Source of the DNA: Linnemannia elongata
Taxonomy: Eukaryota; Mortierellomycota; Mortierellomycetes; Mortierellales; Mortierellaceae
DNA: 64,000 nt
Assembly (NCBI GenBank): GCA_036320915.1
Contig: JAXBDG010000018.1
Coordinates: 744,001-808,000 of the forward strand
Reading direction: 5' to 3'
Below are positions 23,301-34,991 of the stretch, piece by piece. Below the pieces are notes generated by a model. The model worked only from the letters and a program-made list of their open reading frames with translations, ran no database searches and was not told where the DNA came from. A program made the translations under genes and the position numbers. The number at the start of each line of letters is the position of its first letter. Position 1 is the stretch's first letter.

Positions 23301-24650
23301 TTCTTCCCCTCCCCCTCCTCGATGACTTCTACTGGACGTTTCTTCTTCGCGAAGAACGGAATGGCAGCCTGTCTCTCATCACCACCTCCGTCTGTAGCGT
23401 GTTCCTGTAGGCCCTCTGTGAGGTAGAGAACATATCGGTTGTACTCCACCCTGTCGTCTACTTCTTCGCCTCCGACCTTATTGATGTTTGTCCTGCGGTA
23501 GCCTTTTCTCTCACACCATTTCTAATGACACATAATATGCTGTGTTAGAGCGATATACAAGAAAGGAAAGCAAAGAGAAAGAACCACACAGACTAACAGT
23601 AAACAAAGTGATCATACCCTCCAATGGTCCTGGTATCGCACGTATGAGGTAACAGTGCCTTTAGCAAGTTGAGAATCGCGCGCCGACTTGGCGTTGAGAA
23701 CAGCGCGCAACTCGCTAAGCTCCCTCTCAATGTCCGCCTCTTCCGTCTCTGTGAGTTCCGTTCTGCCTGTGTCTTTTTTTTTAATCGCGGCCAACTTCTT
23801 CGCTCGCAGTCCAGCCTTCTTTTCCGCCATTTGTACACGGATGTTGAAGAGTTCCGGTGACTCTCCTTCCAATCGATGCATCTTCATCTCCAGGATAACC
23901 TGATGTCCTTCTTCTGTATCCTGCCCTGTAAATGGTTCCGGTAGTTTCCTTGTGCGGCGCGCGAGGGTTCTCGTGGTTGTGTTCGCTCTGGATGCTTGAA
24001 GGTAAGTCAAAGAGGTAGTGTCGTCCCCAGCTGCCTCAATGTCTTCGGCATCCTCGTCAGTTTCGTTGGCGTCGATGCGAATTCCATTGGTACCCATGTT
24101 CATACTCTCAAAAAGACTGTCGTCCAGATCGAAATAGTCGGTTTGATCCTCCGTCAAAACTGACATGAATGGGACAGGCTTGAGTATGTGCTTAGAACTA
24201 CCTTCACCATTTCCTATGACCGATAGAGAAATAGAGAAAGGGGACAGTATTAGTATGAATGGAAGAAGTGACAGCCCAACTGTTTTGAAGAAGTCAGTTT
24301 ATTAGCTCTCACATTAACGCTATACTATACCGTTGGCCTTCTCCTTCCCGTTTCTTCGTCTCTTGCTCGTTATCGTCGGTGGTGCAGGCGCAGGCGTAGC
24401 CTGAGACCGAGACTGAGAGGATGAGGACGAAGATGAGGACGAGGAAGACATATGAATGAACAAGATGAATGCGTTGCGTTGTGCGTATAGGGAGCGAAAA
24501 AAAATACTATCTCCTGTAAGTGACTTGATTTGTCCAGGGGTCATTATAAGCCACCGCCGCATCATATTTCTTATTCTAAAATATATAACGCCAATTCAAT
24601 CGGCTCATTTCCTATGTGGTTTATGACTCCAATATAGCGAATAGCGCTTC
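20341..24650 (-). mobile_element. Crypton element (Crypton 2), about 4.3 kb
   Basis: Limits come from comparison with unfilled copies of the host block. The left flank (GACAGACAGTCAC, then TTTAATACAGTTTTGCA, to about 20340) and the right flank (CTTCACTCTTGTTTCCC, from about 24646) are adjacent at 28085-28010 (minus) and around 10380-10445. Short related sequences (TTTCCAC, CTTCAC) stand at the two junctions. No long terminal or inverted repeats were found, which fits Cryptons. Boundaries are accurate to perhaps 10-20 bp. Confidence 0.7.
20660..24451 (-). CDS. Crypton-type tyrosine recombinase/transposase (Crypton 2)
   Basis: Four exons join in frame with GT-AG introns: 24451-24331, 24213-23618, 23521-22673 and 22570-20660, giving 1158 aa. 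The N-terminus is a Ser tract, then a KRRRNGKEK basic patch. Exon 3 has a second basic patch (KKKKRK) and the catalytic Arg in HHMMMRGENLR (about residue 442), then GKTMKTGG and RNTDVELCPLGALAFY. Exon 4 has THFYRHSG (about 579), HHGGW and SHYLHPLP (about 615), so R, H-x-x-R, W and Tyr are all present. A coiled-coil-like region, Glu/Ser and Pro/Glu-rich linkers follow. Near 1010-1070 is a GCR1_C-like DNA-binding segment (YEMIPKSRSLRDHW, EWFRGMDGNPSIW). It resembles Crypton 1 in order but is well diverged. No disabling change is seen. Confidence 0.85.
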
Positions 24651-24907
24651 ACTCTTGTTTCCCATTTTTCCCAACCGTCGCTTTGTTCCCTCTTCCCCCC
24701 CCCCCCATCAACGCCATTTCGTAAGTTTTCACATTTAAAAATACCCGCCTTACGCTACTCGACCACGCACAAGCAAAAAACACAATTGCTGTGTTGCCAT
24801 GCCCACTCCATCAGATGTGCATCTGTGCTGTTGTCGTCAGGCTCCGACTTTGCACTCTCTGTCCAGTGTGCTTTCACCTGGATGTACCTGGATGCCAGGT
24901 AAATGGT

Positions 24908-24946
<39 letters not shown>

Positions 24947-24990
24947 CGAACTCGACTTGCCACCTCCCTCGACCGGACGATGACTCCAGC
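24640..24990 (+). repeat. Dispersed block, copy B (right part)
   Basis: It continues the block interrupted by Crypton 2: CTCTTGTTTCCC, GCTACTCGACCACGCACA, GTTGCCATGCCCACTCCATC, GATGTGCATCTGTG, CACCTGGATGTACCTGG and GAACTCGACTTGCC. Related copies are at 10370-10600, 27690-28085 (minus) and 32080-32200 (minus). A T-run of about 37 nt (24910-24946) splits this copy. Confidence 0.6.
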
Positions 24991-25023
24991 AATAGAGGAG
25001 ACTTGCAAGCTGGAGGACTTTGC

Positions 25024-25135
25024 ATTGGCTGTGCCATATGTAAAAAAATAAACAATGACTGTGCCATATGTAAAAAAAAAAAAAAAGACTGTGCCATATG
25101 TAGAAAAGGAAGACTGTGCCATATGTAAAAAAATA
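25024..25135 (+). repeat. Tandem repeat of GACTGTGCCATATGTA with A-tracts
   Basis: Four copies of CTGTGCCATATGTA, each followed by a variable A-run, at a spacing of about 25-38 nt. Confidence 0.8.
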
Positions 25136-25217
25136 TAATTTCCTTTACTGATTACTCCTTTCCTTCCCAGAATCGACAACAATGGAATTGATTAAACACC
25201 CATTCACTCCCGACAGC

Positions 25218-25445
25218 TACTACTGGAGGCGGTCAACTATCGACGCTCATGGACATGAACACTAGGAGGAAGGTTGATTGTATCGCGATTTTTGGCACAC
25301 AGAACTCGGATGTGGCATCGGAATTTTACAGGTGCTCTTTTGTGATGAAGATGCATCGTACCTTGGCAGGAAATCCTTTTCGATCAAGGCTGTGAATCGT
25401 AGGGTGACCTGCATGACGACGCTCATTGTCCAACCCTAGAACCTG
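25218..25445 (+). pseudogene. F-box gene fragment
   Basis: It matches the interior of the intact F-box gene at about 51810-52040 (GGAAGGTTGATTGTATCGC, TTTTTGGCACACAGAA, CCTTGGCAGGAAA, ACCTGCATGACG). Frames are broken, and poly(A) and poly(T) runs follow at 25470-25530. Confidence 0.6.
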
Positions 25446-25469
25446 TCGCTATTTAATCGTCGAACCACG

Positions 25470-25502
<33 letters not shown>

Positions 25503-25539
25503 AGCGGTCGTCGATTTTTTTTTTTTTGTTCATAAGAAT

Positions 25540-26200
25540 AAGGACCAAGCCAAAAGGAAAGGGCCTTTCTAAAGAAAGAGGATTCTGGAAAGAGTTATCT
25601 AGACCGGTCACCCAGTGAGAGAGACGAGACTGAAAATCGGGATCCGTTGAGAGGATGTCTTTGGCATCTCCTTGTTCGTGTCAAAGACGCAAAGGCTAAA
25701 CTTGGAGGTGAGGGCAATCCTGCAGTGATCCCAAATAAGGAAAGCTATTAACACCAGAGGATGGACCTCCGACAGCTGGAGGAGGGTATTATTATCGGTA
25801 TCTGTGACCGATTTGTTGTTGATGGTGGTGGGTCCGGCCCATGGCGCAAGCTTTTAATGATCGCTCTTGACTCGACCTTCAAACAAGCATCGTTGTCGTA
25901 GTTGATGTTGCTGATTATGTCCTGTTACTTGCGGAGATCGTCCCCCTTGATGTCCCAACAAATGGTCTCCCTCTCACTCTCTTGACCATCCGCCAAGACG
26001 ACAATCCTGAAATTGCCGCACTCCTTGAAAAGGAATCGACAGCTAACAGGAACTTCCTTGTCCATCATCTTTCCCAGTAGCCCACTCAACATGGCTCTGG
26101 TAGGCTCCTCGACTGTCCAGTTAACCTGTACACCTCAGAAATAAAGGTTACGACGGAGATTAAGATTGCTCGTCATCCTCGAGTTCTGGGCGATGGCCAT
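25540..26200. other. Intergenic, no gene resolved
   Basis: No coherent ORF. It may hold further decayed F-box gene sequence, but nothing could be aligned with confidence. Confidence 0.35.
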
Positions 26201-26236
26201 AAGTCATAGATGCGACTCTCTGTTGTTGACCCAGTC

Positions 26237-27230
26237 CTAGATCTCACCATGACCGCAACGATCAAGTATAACAAGCAGGTACCCAATGTCGCTTTGAGCT
26301 GGGAAACGTGGCATCGACGTGATTTCGGAGACATCCTGGGATCCAAAGAAGCAAAGCGAGCAGGCTGTACGCAACTTCTCGGTGATATGGCAAATAGTTA
26401 TGGGAACAACTGCATCCGAAGGATGAGCACTTGAAGGACCTCCCGCAGGGATCATGAATGGCGAGGGTGAACGTACCGACGGCGGGAAAACTGGGCCCGT
26501 GAACATGACAATGTTGGAGCGAACGTCTTGGTGGATGCCAAAGAGAGCGACTCGATCCTGTTTTGGACAAATTGGGTTTTCACTGATGGAGTACAATTTG
26601 ATGCCCCGTGCGCGTATCAGCATAGGATGCTGGAAGCGAGGGTCGATCGGGCTAGCAGGCATGCCGTTAAACTGCGGGCTGGGATCGGTGTACGACACTG
26701 GTGGTTCAATATTGTGCCACATGGGCTTACCCATCGTAGTCTGCGCACCTGCCGCCTGAGATTTGGTCGTGAGCTTGGGTCCGGAACGAAAAAGACGCAA
26801 CAATGGCTGCGGCGGTGGTGGCGACGGAAGCAGGTGAAAAGGTAGGCTAGTCGAATCTTACAAAAGTGACTAAACCCGACCATCCAGTCATATTGAGCAG
26901 AAGCGGGCGAGAGTTCGTTCGACTGGTGACGGCGAGTAAGCAGGAGTCCTCAGGGTCGGGATGGCGGAAATACTCGTCAAAAGCAGCCTGTCGCCAAACC
27001 TGCATCTGAGGAATGTTGCATCCCTGTCCGATGTGATCTAACTCTGCATCTCCTGACCAGTGAGAGACTCGGCTGACAAACATTTTGTACCACAGCCTCT
27101 CATCGGAACACAGTCGTTGGAAGGCTTTGCAGGTGTACGGAAGGCTGAGAAGGACCTTAAGTGGTGATGTGCTGAGGAATGAGAGATAAATTTCCCAGGG
27201 AGTATCGATCTCGGTTGCGAGTGAGCACAC
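26237..27230 (-). pseudogene. Divergent F-box family gene, probably broken
   Basis: An N-terminal ORF (27230-26847) encodes an F-box-like helix (LSLPYTCKAFQRLCSDERLWYKMF) and KLRSWSG-like sequence. The C-terminal homologue (26803-26237) is in another frame and includes KQDRVALFGIHQDVRSNIVMF, comparable to DCIAIFGTQKTDVSSAMI of the 50469 protein. A small intron near 26850 cannot be excluded, but no clear splice pair was found. It ends with a stop at 26237, far earlier than the intact paralogue. Confidence 0.4.
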
Positions 27231-27689
27231 GAATGTTTATTGCAAGGATGCGTCGCTAGTGTCACTGCTATTAGCAGGTGTATGAAAAACGAAGGAGGTT
27301 GAGTGTGTCGACAAAGTAAAAAAAAATATAACAAGCTTTAGTCTGGCGGTAAGCAAAGGAGGAGTGTGGTGCTGGAGTTAAGGATATACAGCTGTCGAGT
27401 CTGCTGGTTCCGCGCCTACGGTAAAGGTAGGTGGTGTGAGGATTGGAAGGTATGGGGGTGAAGCGAATGAGTGTTTGATCACATTAAAGATTGTCTGCTG
27501 CTCGGAGATATGGTCCATAGCCATCCACTTTCACAAACACCACAGTAAATTGTAGAACTAAATTACCTATGATTTGGAGGAGCGTGAGGAGGTTGCTAGT
27601 CATTTGGAAGTGGTCCACTTCAAAAAGGTCCTGACGCCTCAGCAAATGTTTAGCCAGCTTGCTGATTAGCAGGCGAGAGTGGTGGGAAG

Positions 27690-28085
27690 CGACAAGCGTT
27701 AACTTTAACCGGAGTCGTCGTTCGGTTGAGGAGGGTGGGGAGTCGATTTCGAAAAAGCCATATAGATGGTGTCCTGGTCCACCCAGGTGTAAAATCACCG
27801 GACAGAGAATTAAAAGTCGGATTGTTAGGGTCTTACGACAACACCACAGATGCATGTCTGATGGCGTAGGCCTGGCAGCAAGGCAATTGCATGTTTTTCT
27901 TATGCGCGTTAGAGCAGCGGAAGGTGGGTGTTTTTAGAGGCGAAGTTTGACGAAACGACGTTGAAGATGAGGACAGAAAAGAAGATAGAAAAGAACAGTA
28001 GGCAAAAGGGGAAACAAGGGTGAAAAATATCAAAAGCATGCAAAACTGTATTAAATAATGGATAGAGTGACTGTCTGTCATTCTC
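27690..28085 (-). repeat. Dispersed block, copy C (unfilled site)
   Basis: Read on the minus strand it gives GACAGACAGTCACTC, TTTAATACAGTTTTGCATGC, TTCACCCTTGTTTCCCC, CAACGTCGTTTCG, GCATAAGAAAAACATGC, CATCTGTGGTGTTGTCGTAA and the Cys-poor coding-like stretch HLGGPGHHLYGFF. It is contiguous where copy B is split by Crypton 2. Confidence 0.6.
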
Positions 28086-28099
28086 TCGACACCATTTGT

Positions 28100-28240
28100 C
28101 ACGTCGTCACCTCTCACTTCCATCTCCCTCGACCCCGTTTCATCTCCACCTGCAGCAGGCTGATTTTCCTCCAGGACCTCGCTGACTTGTGCTCCCTTGC
28201 CACTTACACCTATACCAATTCAGTCATTTTTATCTCGCCT
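28100..28240 (+). pseudogene. F-box gene fragment
   Basis: Plus-strand sequence such as GACTTGTGCTCCCTTGCCACTTACACCTATACCAA parallels the region after the F-box in 50469 (GGCCACCTACACCTATCCCAAC). Only about 130 bp is recognisable. Confidence 0.35.
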
Positions 28241-28327
28241 GCTTTCTATCCTCGCTCTCAACCTTATCATTCTTTTCACCTCCTTCATCCCCGGCGCGAA
28301 GGATTGGATCAGATTGTTGATGTGTAC

Positions 28328-28567
28328 CTAGAGAGCGGCGACGACTATCAGGGCAGCGACAGCGATCATGGCGGCAGCGATGACAAGGACACGAGTCAGA
28401 GCTTGAGCAGCATCCAGTTGTACCTGAACGGCGTCATGGTGATCTTGAATCGTCGGCAGTAGAACGATAGGGGCTTCGTGATCGACAATGGTTGATTCTA
28501 CGTCCGAGAGATCATCTTCCCTGTTGGGGAGTCTCGGTCCACCGAAAAATTTGCTGTTGTGTGGCAT
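28328..28567 (-). CDS. M-P-H-N family small membrane protein
   Basis: A 79-aa ORF from the ATG at 28567: MPHNSKFFGGPRL, REDDLSDVESTIVDHEA, PTIQDHHDAVQVQLDAAQAL, then a C-terminal helix (VLVIAAAMIAVAALIVVAAL) that ends at the stop, with no polar tail. An upstream in-frame non-ATG extension is unlikely, because the family starts at this Met. It is inverted relative to the copy at 19931, and the unfilled block copy C lies beyond it. Function unknown. Confidence 0.58.
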   Translation of the reverse strand: MPHNSKFFGGPRLPNREDDLSDVESTIVDHEAPIVLLPTIQDHHDAVQVQLDAAQALTRVLVIAAAMIAVAALIVVAAL

Positions 28568-28619
28568 CCACGCAAATTGACAAAAAGGGGACAAGAAGGG
28601 TGTGTCTAGAGAGTGTGAA

Positions 28620-31380
28620 TGCTATTAATAGGGTGGGTGTCGATAAAGGATGAGTGAGTGGGGGTTGATCATCAAAGAGGGAGAAAAGTTTTACATATGG
28701 CAAAGCATCAACACCAGGCAAAGAAGATGACTGGCAAAGACGGCAAAGAAGACTGGCAAAGAAGACTGACAAATTAGGCAGGCAAGAAGTATATACAATT
28801 ACAGTACCTGTGACTTTAAAGGGGTTGAGGGATGAGGACTGTTTTAGAATGTTGTTTCCACTGCAACAAGATTCTGATGGCTCAGTAAATGTTTTGCCAG
28901 CTGAGGCTAGCAGACGAGAGGGATTGAAAGGATATGAAGGTGATGTACAGACAGGTTCCATAAAGAATTTTACAAATAAAAAAAAGAGATGAGATGTTTC
29001 TCAAAAAAAGTTGTATAAATCTTTTTGGAACCTAACTGTACAGTACAGGTGAATGCAAAAATCAACACTGGGCTGAGCAGAGTCGCAAGATACGATTGGT
29101 GATTTGAAAGATACACTACGACCTGGTCGCATTGGCGAATTGAAACTCGATACGTCGAGTAGAGGTACCGTTCCGGAGATCAGGTGAGAAAGATAGCAGT
29201 AGCCGACTGAGGTCTCCAGGATTCAAAGGAATCTCGCTAGTGCAATTCAGCACGAGAGAGTCCAGAATGACGAGCGTGAAGTGGAGTGTAAGGCGGCTGA
29301 GTGGGTCTTGGGTAAGTTGAACGAATTAGTTTTTGATCAGGTCTTTGTTGTTTTTATTTACTTTCTATAGGGATGGAGATTCTATGGAGGGGAGGGTTCT
29401 GATTGTCTAGGATAAATGGACCCAAGATATGTGTACACGACTAGGCGTATGATATAATGAGACGAGAATGTGGTGGGAGCTATAGTGTTAGAATGAAGAC
29501 GCTGAAGATAGTTAGTTAGGCGAAAGATTTTTATTAAAAAAAAAAGAAAAAAAGGGGGGTCCAGGGACATGCTTTTATAGTGAAAATACACAGTGCTTTG
29601 CTTTGCCATGTTTGGCAAAGATTGCAGTTGACAGACCATTTTTTAGTTGTACTGTACGATACACAATTTCATTCCTCTGATAAAAAGTACAAAAAGTTGG
29701 TATTTGGAGGTAAACAACTACTGTATTACATGAAAAGATCTAGGGGGTGAAAAAAAAAAGAAAAAAAAAGAGATGCATAATTAAAAGACACTTGCCTTTT
29801 CCCAATGTTATCTTTTGTGAGCCAATTTCGCCTTTTTTCAATAGTAGATGTTCCTTTTGTTATGTTCCCAATTCTAACTCATTATATCGTACCTTCTTTG
29901 CCATTAGTCATTCTTTGTTCGATTGGAAGGCAGCACTCGTCCAAACAACGCCAAGGAAAGAACTCAAATCCAAAAGCCCAATTGTATGAACTAGCAAAAA
30001 ATGATCGATCATTGGTCGTTAACAATAATTAGGTCTACCAAGTAAAACGACTTGAAACGTGCCACCGTTGTTGCCCTGTCATCTCAAGTGACAGCAACGT
30101 TGCTGCGTGACTGTGCAGTTCAATCGACTTCGACAACGACAAACAGGGTATAGAGTCTCCAAAAATGAAGGTGGTGGTTAGAAATGAGTACAGGAAGCAG
30201 ACTTGCAAATGGGTACGCAGAATAAAGAAAAAAAGACAGGAATTCTGCCTCGTTTGTCGCTCGAACACCCCCTCCCTCTCGTCGTCGTCATTGCTCCATT
30301 GTTTGACAGAGTGTCTGCCCTATGTAGGCTTTGTCTATCGTCCTACAAAACAAAAAGAAGTTTTTGTCTAGGGTACTAAGCCGTAGACTGAATCCAATTG
30401 TTATTCAGTAGGCCTTGCGAAGCTTGCATGTTTGTTTATTTGTCTTTTTGATTGTCGCTGCTGACCATAGCGGAGTCAAGCCAAAAAAAAAAAAAAAAAA
30501 AGGATGGGTGGGTGGGTGGCATCGAAACAAAAAACAAAAGTATCGTTATTATCGGTGTTGGTTTGTCTGTGAGAAATTAGTGCTTACATTTCTTTGGATC
30601 ACATACCTTGACCCAGTGAAAAGATGAACACGAAAGAGCTAAGCAGGGGACCCTTGCGTTCATCATGAACTGGATGAGGTCCTCGATCCAATTAATTATT
30701 TTGTTTGTATGCATCTTCAGGGTTCGCTTTCTGTCGAAGAGTCAGGCTGCCGTCCGCCTTTTCCAATCGGCTGTCACCAAAGCCAAAAAAGGCAATCACC
30801 ATTCAAGTCAAAAAAGAAATACTCACGCCCGTCTCATATCCATATCATGCTAAATCGACCTGGCTGTTTCCCTCTCCCTCCTTGTTAATCGGTCATGTGC
30901 CTCACGTTGTTGGCGTCTTTTGTTCTTCTATTCTGCTGTTTACAGACAGTACCATCCTAGGCTCGCCTTTGGCTTTTGTGTTTGAAAATTTGTCTGTTGT
31001 TTTGGACAGAACTCTTTGACCAATTGTTATCTCTTCAACCTTGACTTTTTTTACAAGTGATATCAAAGGTGAGAAAAAGACGAGAGTGGTGAGCAATATT
31101 TCTCTCGAAAGAAGAACATAAAGAACGTTTTTTCTTTCTTCGAATTCTATCATAATCACAGGAAGTGATAGGAGCATGGGGGGTAAGGTGAGAAGCGCAT
31201 ATTGCAACAGGTCATCTTCATAAGTGAATTGCAGACAATTTCAATGCGGGGATAGGGCATCGCGCCCGATTCTATTTTTCCCTCCAGAGTAAACACCACC
31301 TTCAGCGAACTCACTCCTCGTAATGTCTTCATTCTACTAACAGCGCTTCACATTATACCATGCGCCCAGCCCTGTACACA
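28620..31380. other. Long spacer without a recognisable gene
   Basis: AT-rich, with A-runs (29538-29560, 29748-29770, 30482-30500). Short ORFs show no domain, signal peptide or paralogue in the window. A TCTGATGGCTCAG motif near 28875 recurs at 31990, suggesting a further decayed repeat. Confidence 0.4.
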
Positions 31381-31514
31381 TATCTTTGGTCCATTCATCC
31401 CAGACAGGCAGAACCCCGGATTTCATAGATTTCCCATCCATAAACAAAACAAACAATAACAATAAAAAACTTGGTCAGGAACCCATTCCTTCAGCTTACC
31501 CATGGCCAACTCAG

Positions 31515-31709
31515 TTGCCTTACAATACACGTCGCATCACCCGTTATTTCCCCGCCCGCAACACCAAAGTCCTACACGACCATACAACTTACATCTCCTT
31601 GGCCGCAAGAAGATGCGTACCCATTGTCTTCCAAACTCTGCTCGAGATCGGAGACCTGATGTCTAATGTGGTCATTAATTACACGGACATCCTTGACCCC
31701 TTTGGATAG
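31515..31709 (+). pseudogene. Possible M-P-H-N family relic
   Basis: A 65-codon open stretch begins at a TTG (31515) with LPYNTRRITRYFPARN, resembling MPHNLKRFYGIPRR of 18328 with the start codon changed. It continues TTYISLAARR and ends at a stop at 31707-31709. The similarity is short and could be chance. Confidence 0.22.
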
Positions 31710-32079
31710 GCACTTCACCCTGTCCCTGTCGTACTGCCGAGGTCCGTCTCACTCCTTCCTCTTCCCTCACCACTCACTGTTGTTGTCATTGTTGCGTTGT
31801 TGTTGCTGTTGATGGTGGCGGAAGCAACATGTTAACGGGAAGACCTAGTTTTCCTAATTTTTGTAACCGAGGTTGCACTAGAGTGTTGTGGCTAGGAGAG
31901 TGTGTGTGCTATTAATAGAGTGAGGTAGGCTTTCACACATGGTAAAGCTAAGTCTGGCGAAGAACAATAATCTATCCAGTGCAACAAGGTTCTGATGGCT
32001 CAGCAATGATAGGCTGGCAGGCGAGAGTTGACGAGTGTCCTCTTTAGCTGCAGTTGTTGTTCGTTTGAGGACGGTGGTG

Positions 32080-32200
32080 AGTCGAGTTCGAAAAATGTAT
32101 ATATGGTGTCCCAATACATCCAGGTGAGAAAGCGCACCGGACAGAGACTGCAAAGTCTGAACGTTGCAGTTTGCAGTATCACAGATGCACTGGCATGACC
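32080..32200 (-). repeat. Dispersed block, copy E (partial)
   Basis: The minus strand gives CATCTGTGATACTGCAA, TTTGCAGTCTCTGTCC, CACCTGGATGTATTGGGACACC and GAACTCGACTCACCACC, matching the right part of copies B and C. Confidence 0.55.
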
Positions 32201-32424
32201 AGTGTCGTAAAACGGTAATTGATTTGTTTCAGAAGTGAAATTGTTTCCAACTGCCTTCCTCCCCCCCAACGACAAAATGCATAAATAGTCTCCTTGTACC
32301 TTTTTTTTCTTCCCTTTGAATCATTTCCTTCACCAACTCATCACCTCTTCTCCAATCGTCACTTTTGTATCCACTCACCTTCCCACTTCCTTTTCTCTTC
32401 CCCAACCAGCATTGAGCTCCTACC

Positions 32425-34771
32425 ATGTTGTCAGGATTCTTCCATCAGCTGCCCGGCAACATCCCAGACAGTTCGATTACAACCATCCCTCTGCAAACAA
32501 CCATTGCAGCAGAACACCTGTCCTCCTTCAACACCAGGAACTCGCTCCTCATCTCTCTTCCACCCGAGTTGCTCAGGCTGGTCATCTCCTACTTGACCGA
32601 TCCCCTCGACCTCCTTCGTTTTTCATACACCTGCCATGAGCTTTTCTTCATCACGGCCCCCGCCGACTGGTATTCCCTTGCTACCAGCACTTATACCAAC
32701 TGGGCTCTGCCTTGTGAAGGCCCTAAAGCGAGAGATTGGAAGACGATGGTCCTCAAGGACGCCGCCTTGGTAGCTCGCCTTGGAGCTACTCTCCCTCTCC
32801 CTCATGTTATTTCGTCCACATCATCTCCAATTTCCTCTGCCCAAATGACTGTCTCTTTCCCCTCGACGTCTGCCCTGTCTCTTCCAATCTCAAAGACTTC
32901 GCGTACTACAACAACTAACGTCATCCCATCAGGGCCCTCACCACACCCGCCGTCCTCCTTGGAAGAAGTTGACCGCCACCACCCTCTCAGAGTCAAACTT
33001 TCCGAGGCACAGGTCTTCGAGACCGACCAAGACACTCAGAATGCCCCGGGACCCCGTGAGTACGCATGGGATCCCCGATTTACAACATCGATCGAGACTC
33101 TCAGACCGCCATTGCCGCCTCGATGATCACCCGTCCAAAGTCCGTTCCCTTCAAGAGAAACGGTGGCGATCCTCGCCCTCATGACCATGAGCTCCTTTTC
33201 TACAACTTGCCTGATCTGACAAACCCTATTGCTCGGTGCGGTAGCGATGTTTGGGAGAAAGACCAGAAGACGAACACCCAAGCCCAGTCCTGGTACCATC
33301 CTTTCACCCGTGATAGGATGCAAGTTGCGCAGGTGGTCGAGATTAAACACTACCCCGAGGACACCCTTGGCGGTATGCGTCTCTTCGTTGTAATCGCCTT
33401 TGGACAGCGTGCTCGTCCATGGGTCAATGACACCACCGATTCACATATTCTTGGCACTTGGCTGATGCTCAAGGTCATTGAGGTGAGGGTACCGGTGACA
33501 CCCATGAACCGTCTGTCCAGCTCGATGATGAATCATTTCAGAGCATCACCAAGTATTGGACCCAAAATAGCCAGGAAGTGTGTTCGGATCAACCCTGACA
33601 GTGTGGTCAAGTACGAGAGTCTGACGCCTCGCCAGCACCATATCGCAATGCAAGGACGCATCGTCAAGCTTTACTCTGCGCTCGAACCTCGTCCACTTCC
33701 GACGGCTGCTACTGGAGGCGGTCAGCCATCAACACCCATGGACGCTGACACTGGAAGGAAGGTTGATTGTATCGCCATTTTTGGCATACAGAAGTCGGAG
33801 GAGGCATCGGCGATGATTATCAAGAAGGTGCTTTTCTGTGATGATGACGTATCGGACTTCGGCAGGAAAACCCACTCAAACAATGCTGTGAGTCGTGGAG
33901 TGACCTGCATGGCGTTGTCTCCGGATCACAGTGGATACGAGCACTATCTTGTTTTGTTCAATAGGGACGGAAGGGGGATGGTCTGGGATTGGGTTCACGG
34001 GAAGCAGATCACAAAACTCCACATGCCGATTGATAAGAGCAAGATCAAAGGAGACCGGAGAAACGCCGAAGAACCAGCAAATATCGGAGTCGTTACCGGC
34101 AGTACCTTGGCAACGGTTGGAAACACGTTGGGTGATGCTTTCATGGACAGGGCTTCATCTCCTCGCCGCAGAGTGTACTATTGGTGCGTGCAGGTCAGCG
34201 CAGATCTCGATGTCTCTTTCCCGGAGAATTCGAACAATGTTGGCAACAACAGCGGCGCTTTCAGGATTGTTACGATGGCGCATGGTACAAACGACGAGTG
34301 GGAGTCATGTTGGTGGAACATTACCAAGGATGAGCTACAGGAGCCAATGGCATCGCTGCCGGCGCCACCGATCATCGACAAGAACAAGGCAGGATCAAGT
34401 TCAAAGGCGACCTACGCGACCAGGCCACCTTTAATTGCGAGTGTCAAACGGTTCGAGCGCATGACATATGGCGTTTGTATCCGAGCAACAAGAGACACAT
34501 TCAGCCGAAAACAACAAATCTATCCAGTTCATTGCCTACGTTATTTGGAATCACTACAGAATCAGTTGTCGTCGCGGATGGGTATCAGCATGGTGGATTT
34601 GGAAGAGCCCGAGTCGTCTGGTCTTATGCCGATCGACATTGGATCACATTCTTGAAGGAACGCGAGGATCTTATCAACATCGCCATCTTTGGTCACAACC
34701 TCGTCGTTACTCTCAAGACTGGTCATCTCGTCTGGTCGTTCTACGGACAGGACAGGACGCCGGCCGTGTAA
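32425..34771 (+). pseudogene. F-box protein gene, frameshifted paralogue
   Basis: It starts MLSGFFHQLPGNIP with the F-box region LPPELLRLVISYLTDPLDLLRFSYTCHELF, and aligns along its length with the intact 824-aa gene at 50469-52943. Against that copy there is a 1-nt deletion near 33053, 1-nt deletions near 34476 and 34567, and a 2-nt gain near 34636. The frame therefore ends early at 33126, reopens 33066-34655, and the true C-terminus (SFYGQD) ends at 34771. The pyrimidine-rich leader and CAACCAGCATTGAG before the ATG are shared by both copies. F-box proteins normally recruit substrates to SCF ubiquitin ligases; this copy is unlikely to make a full protein. Confidence 0.75.
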
Positions 34772-34991
34772 GAGAAGGAATCAGTCTCCGTATGGACACG
34801 GGACGTAGTTTAGAGAGTGACAGTATACACGATATACCCGCTTGTACAATAGAATAAAAAATGTATATTAAATTAAATATTAAAACCATAAAGAAGGTAA
34901 AAGAAAAAAGAAAAAAAGGGGGGGCACAGTGACCGGCTCCCGCGTCACTTTTTTGAAACCGTCGTGTCATACTCTCATACGATGATATCTC

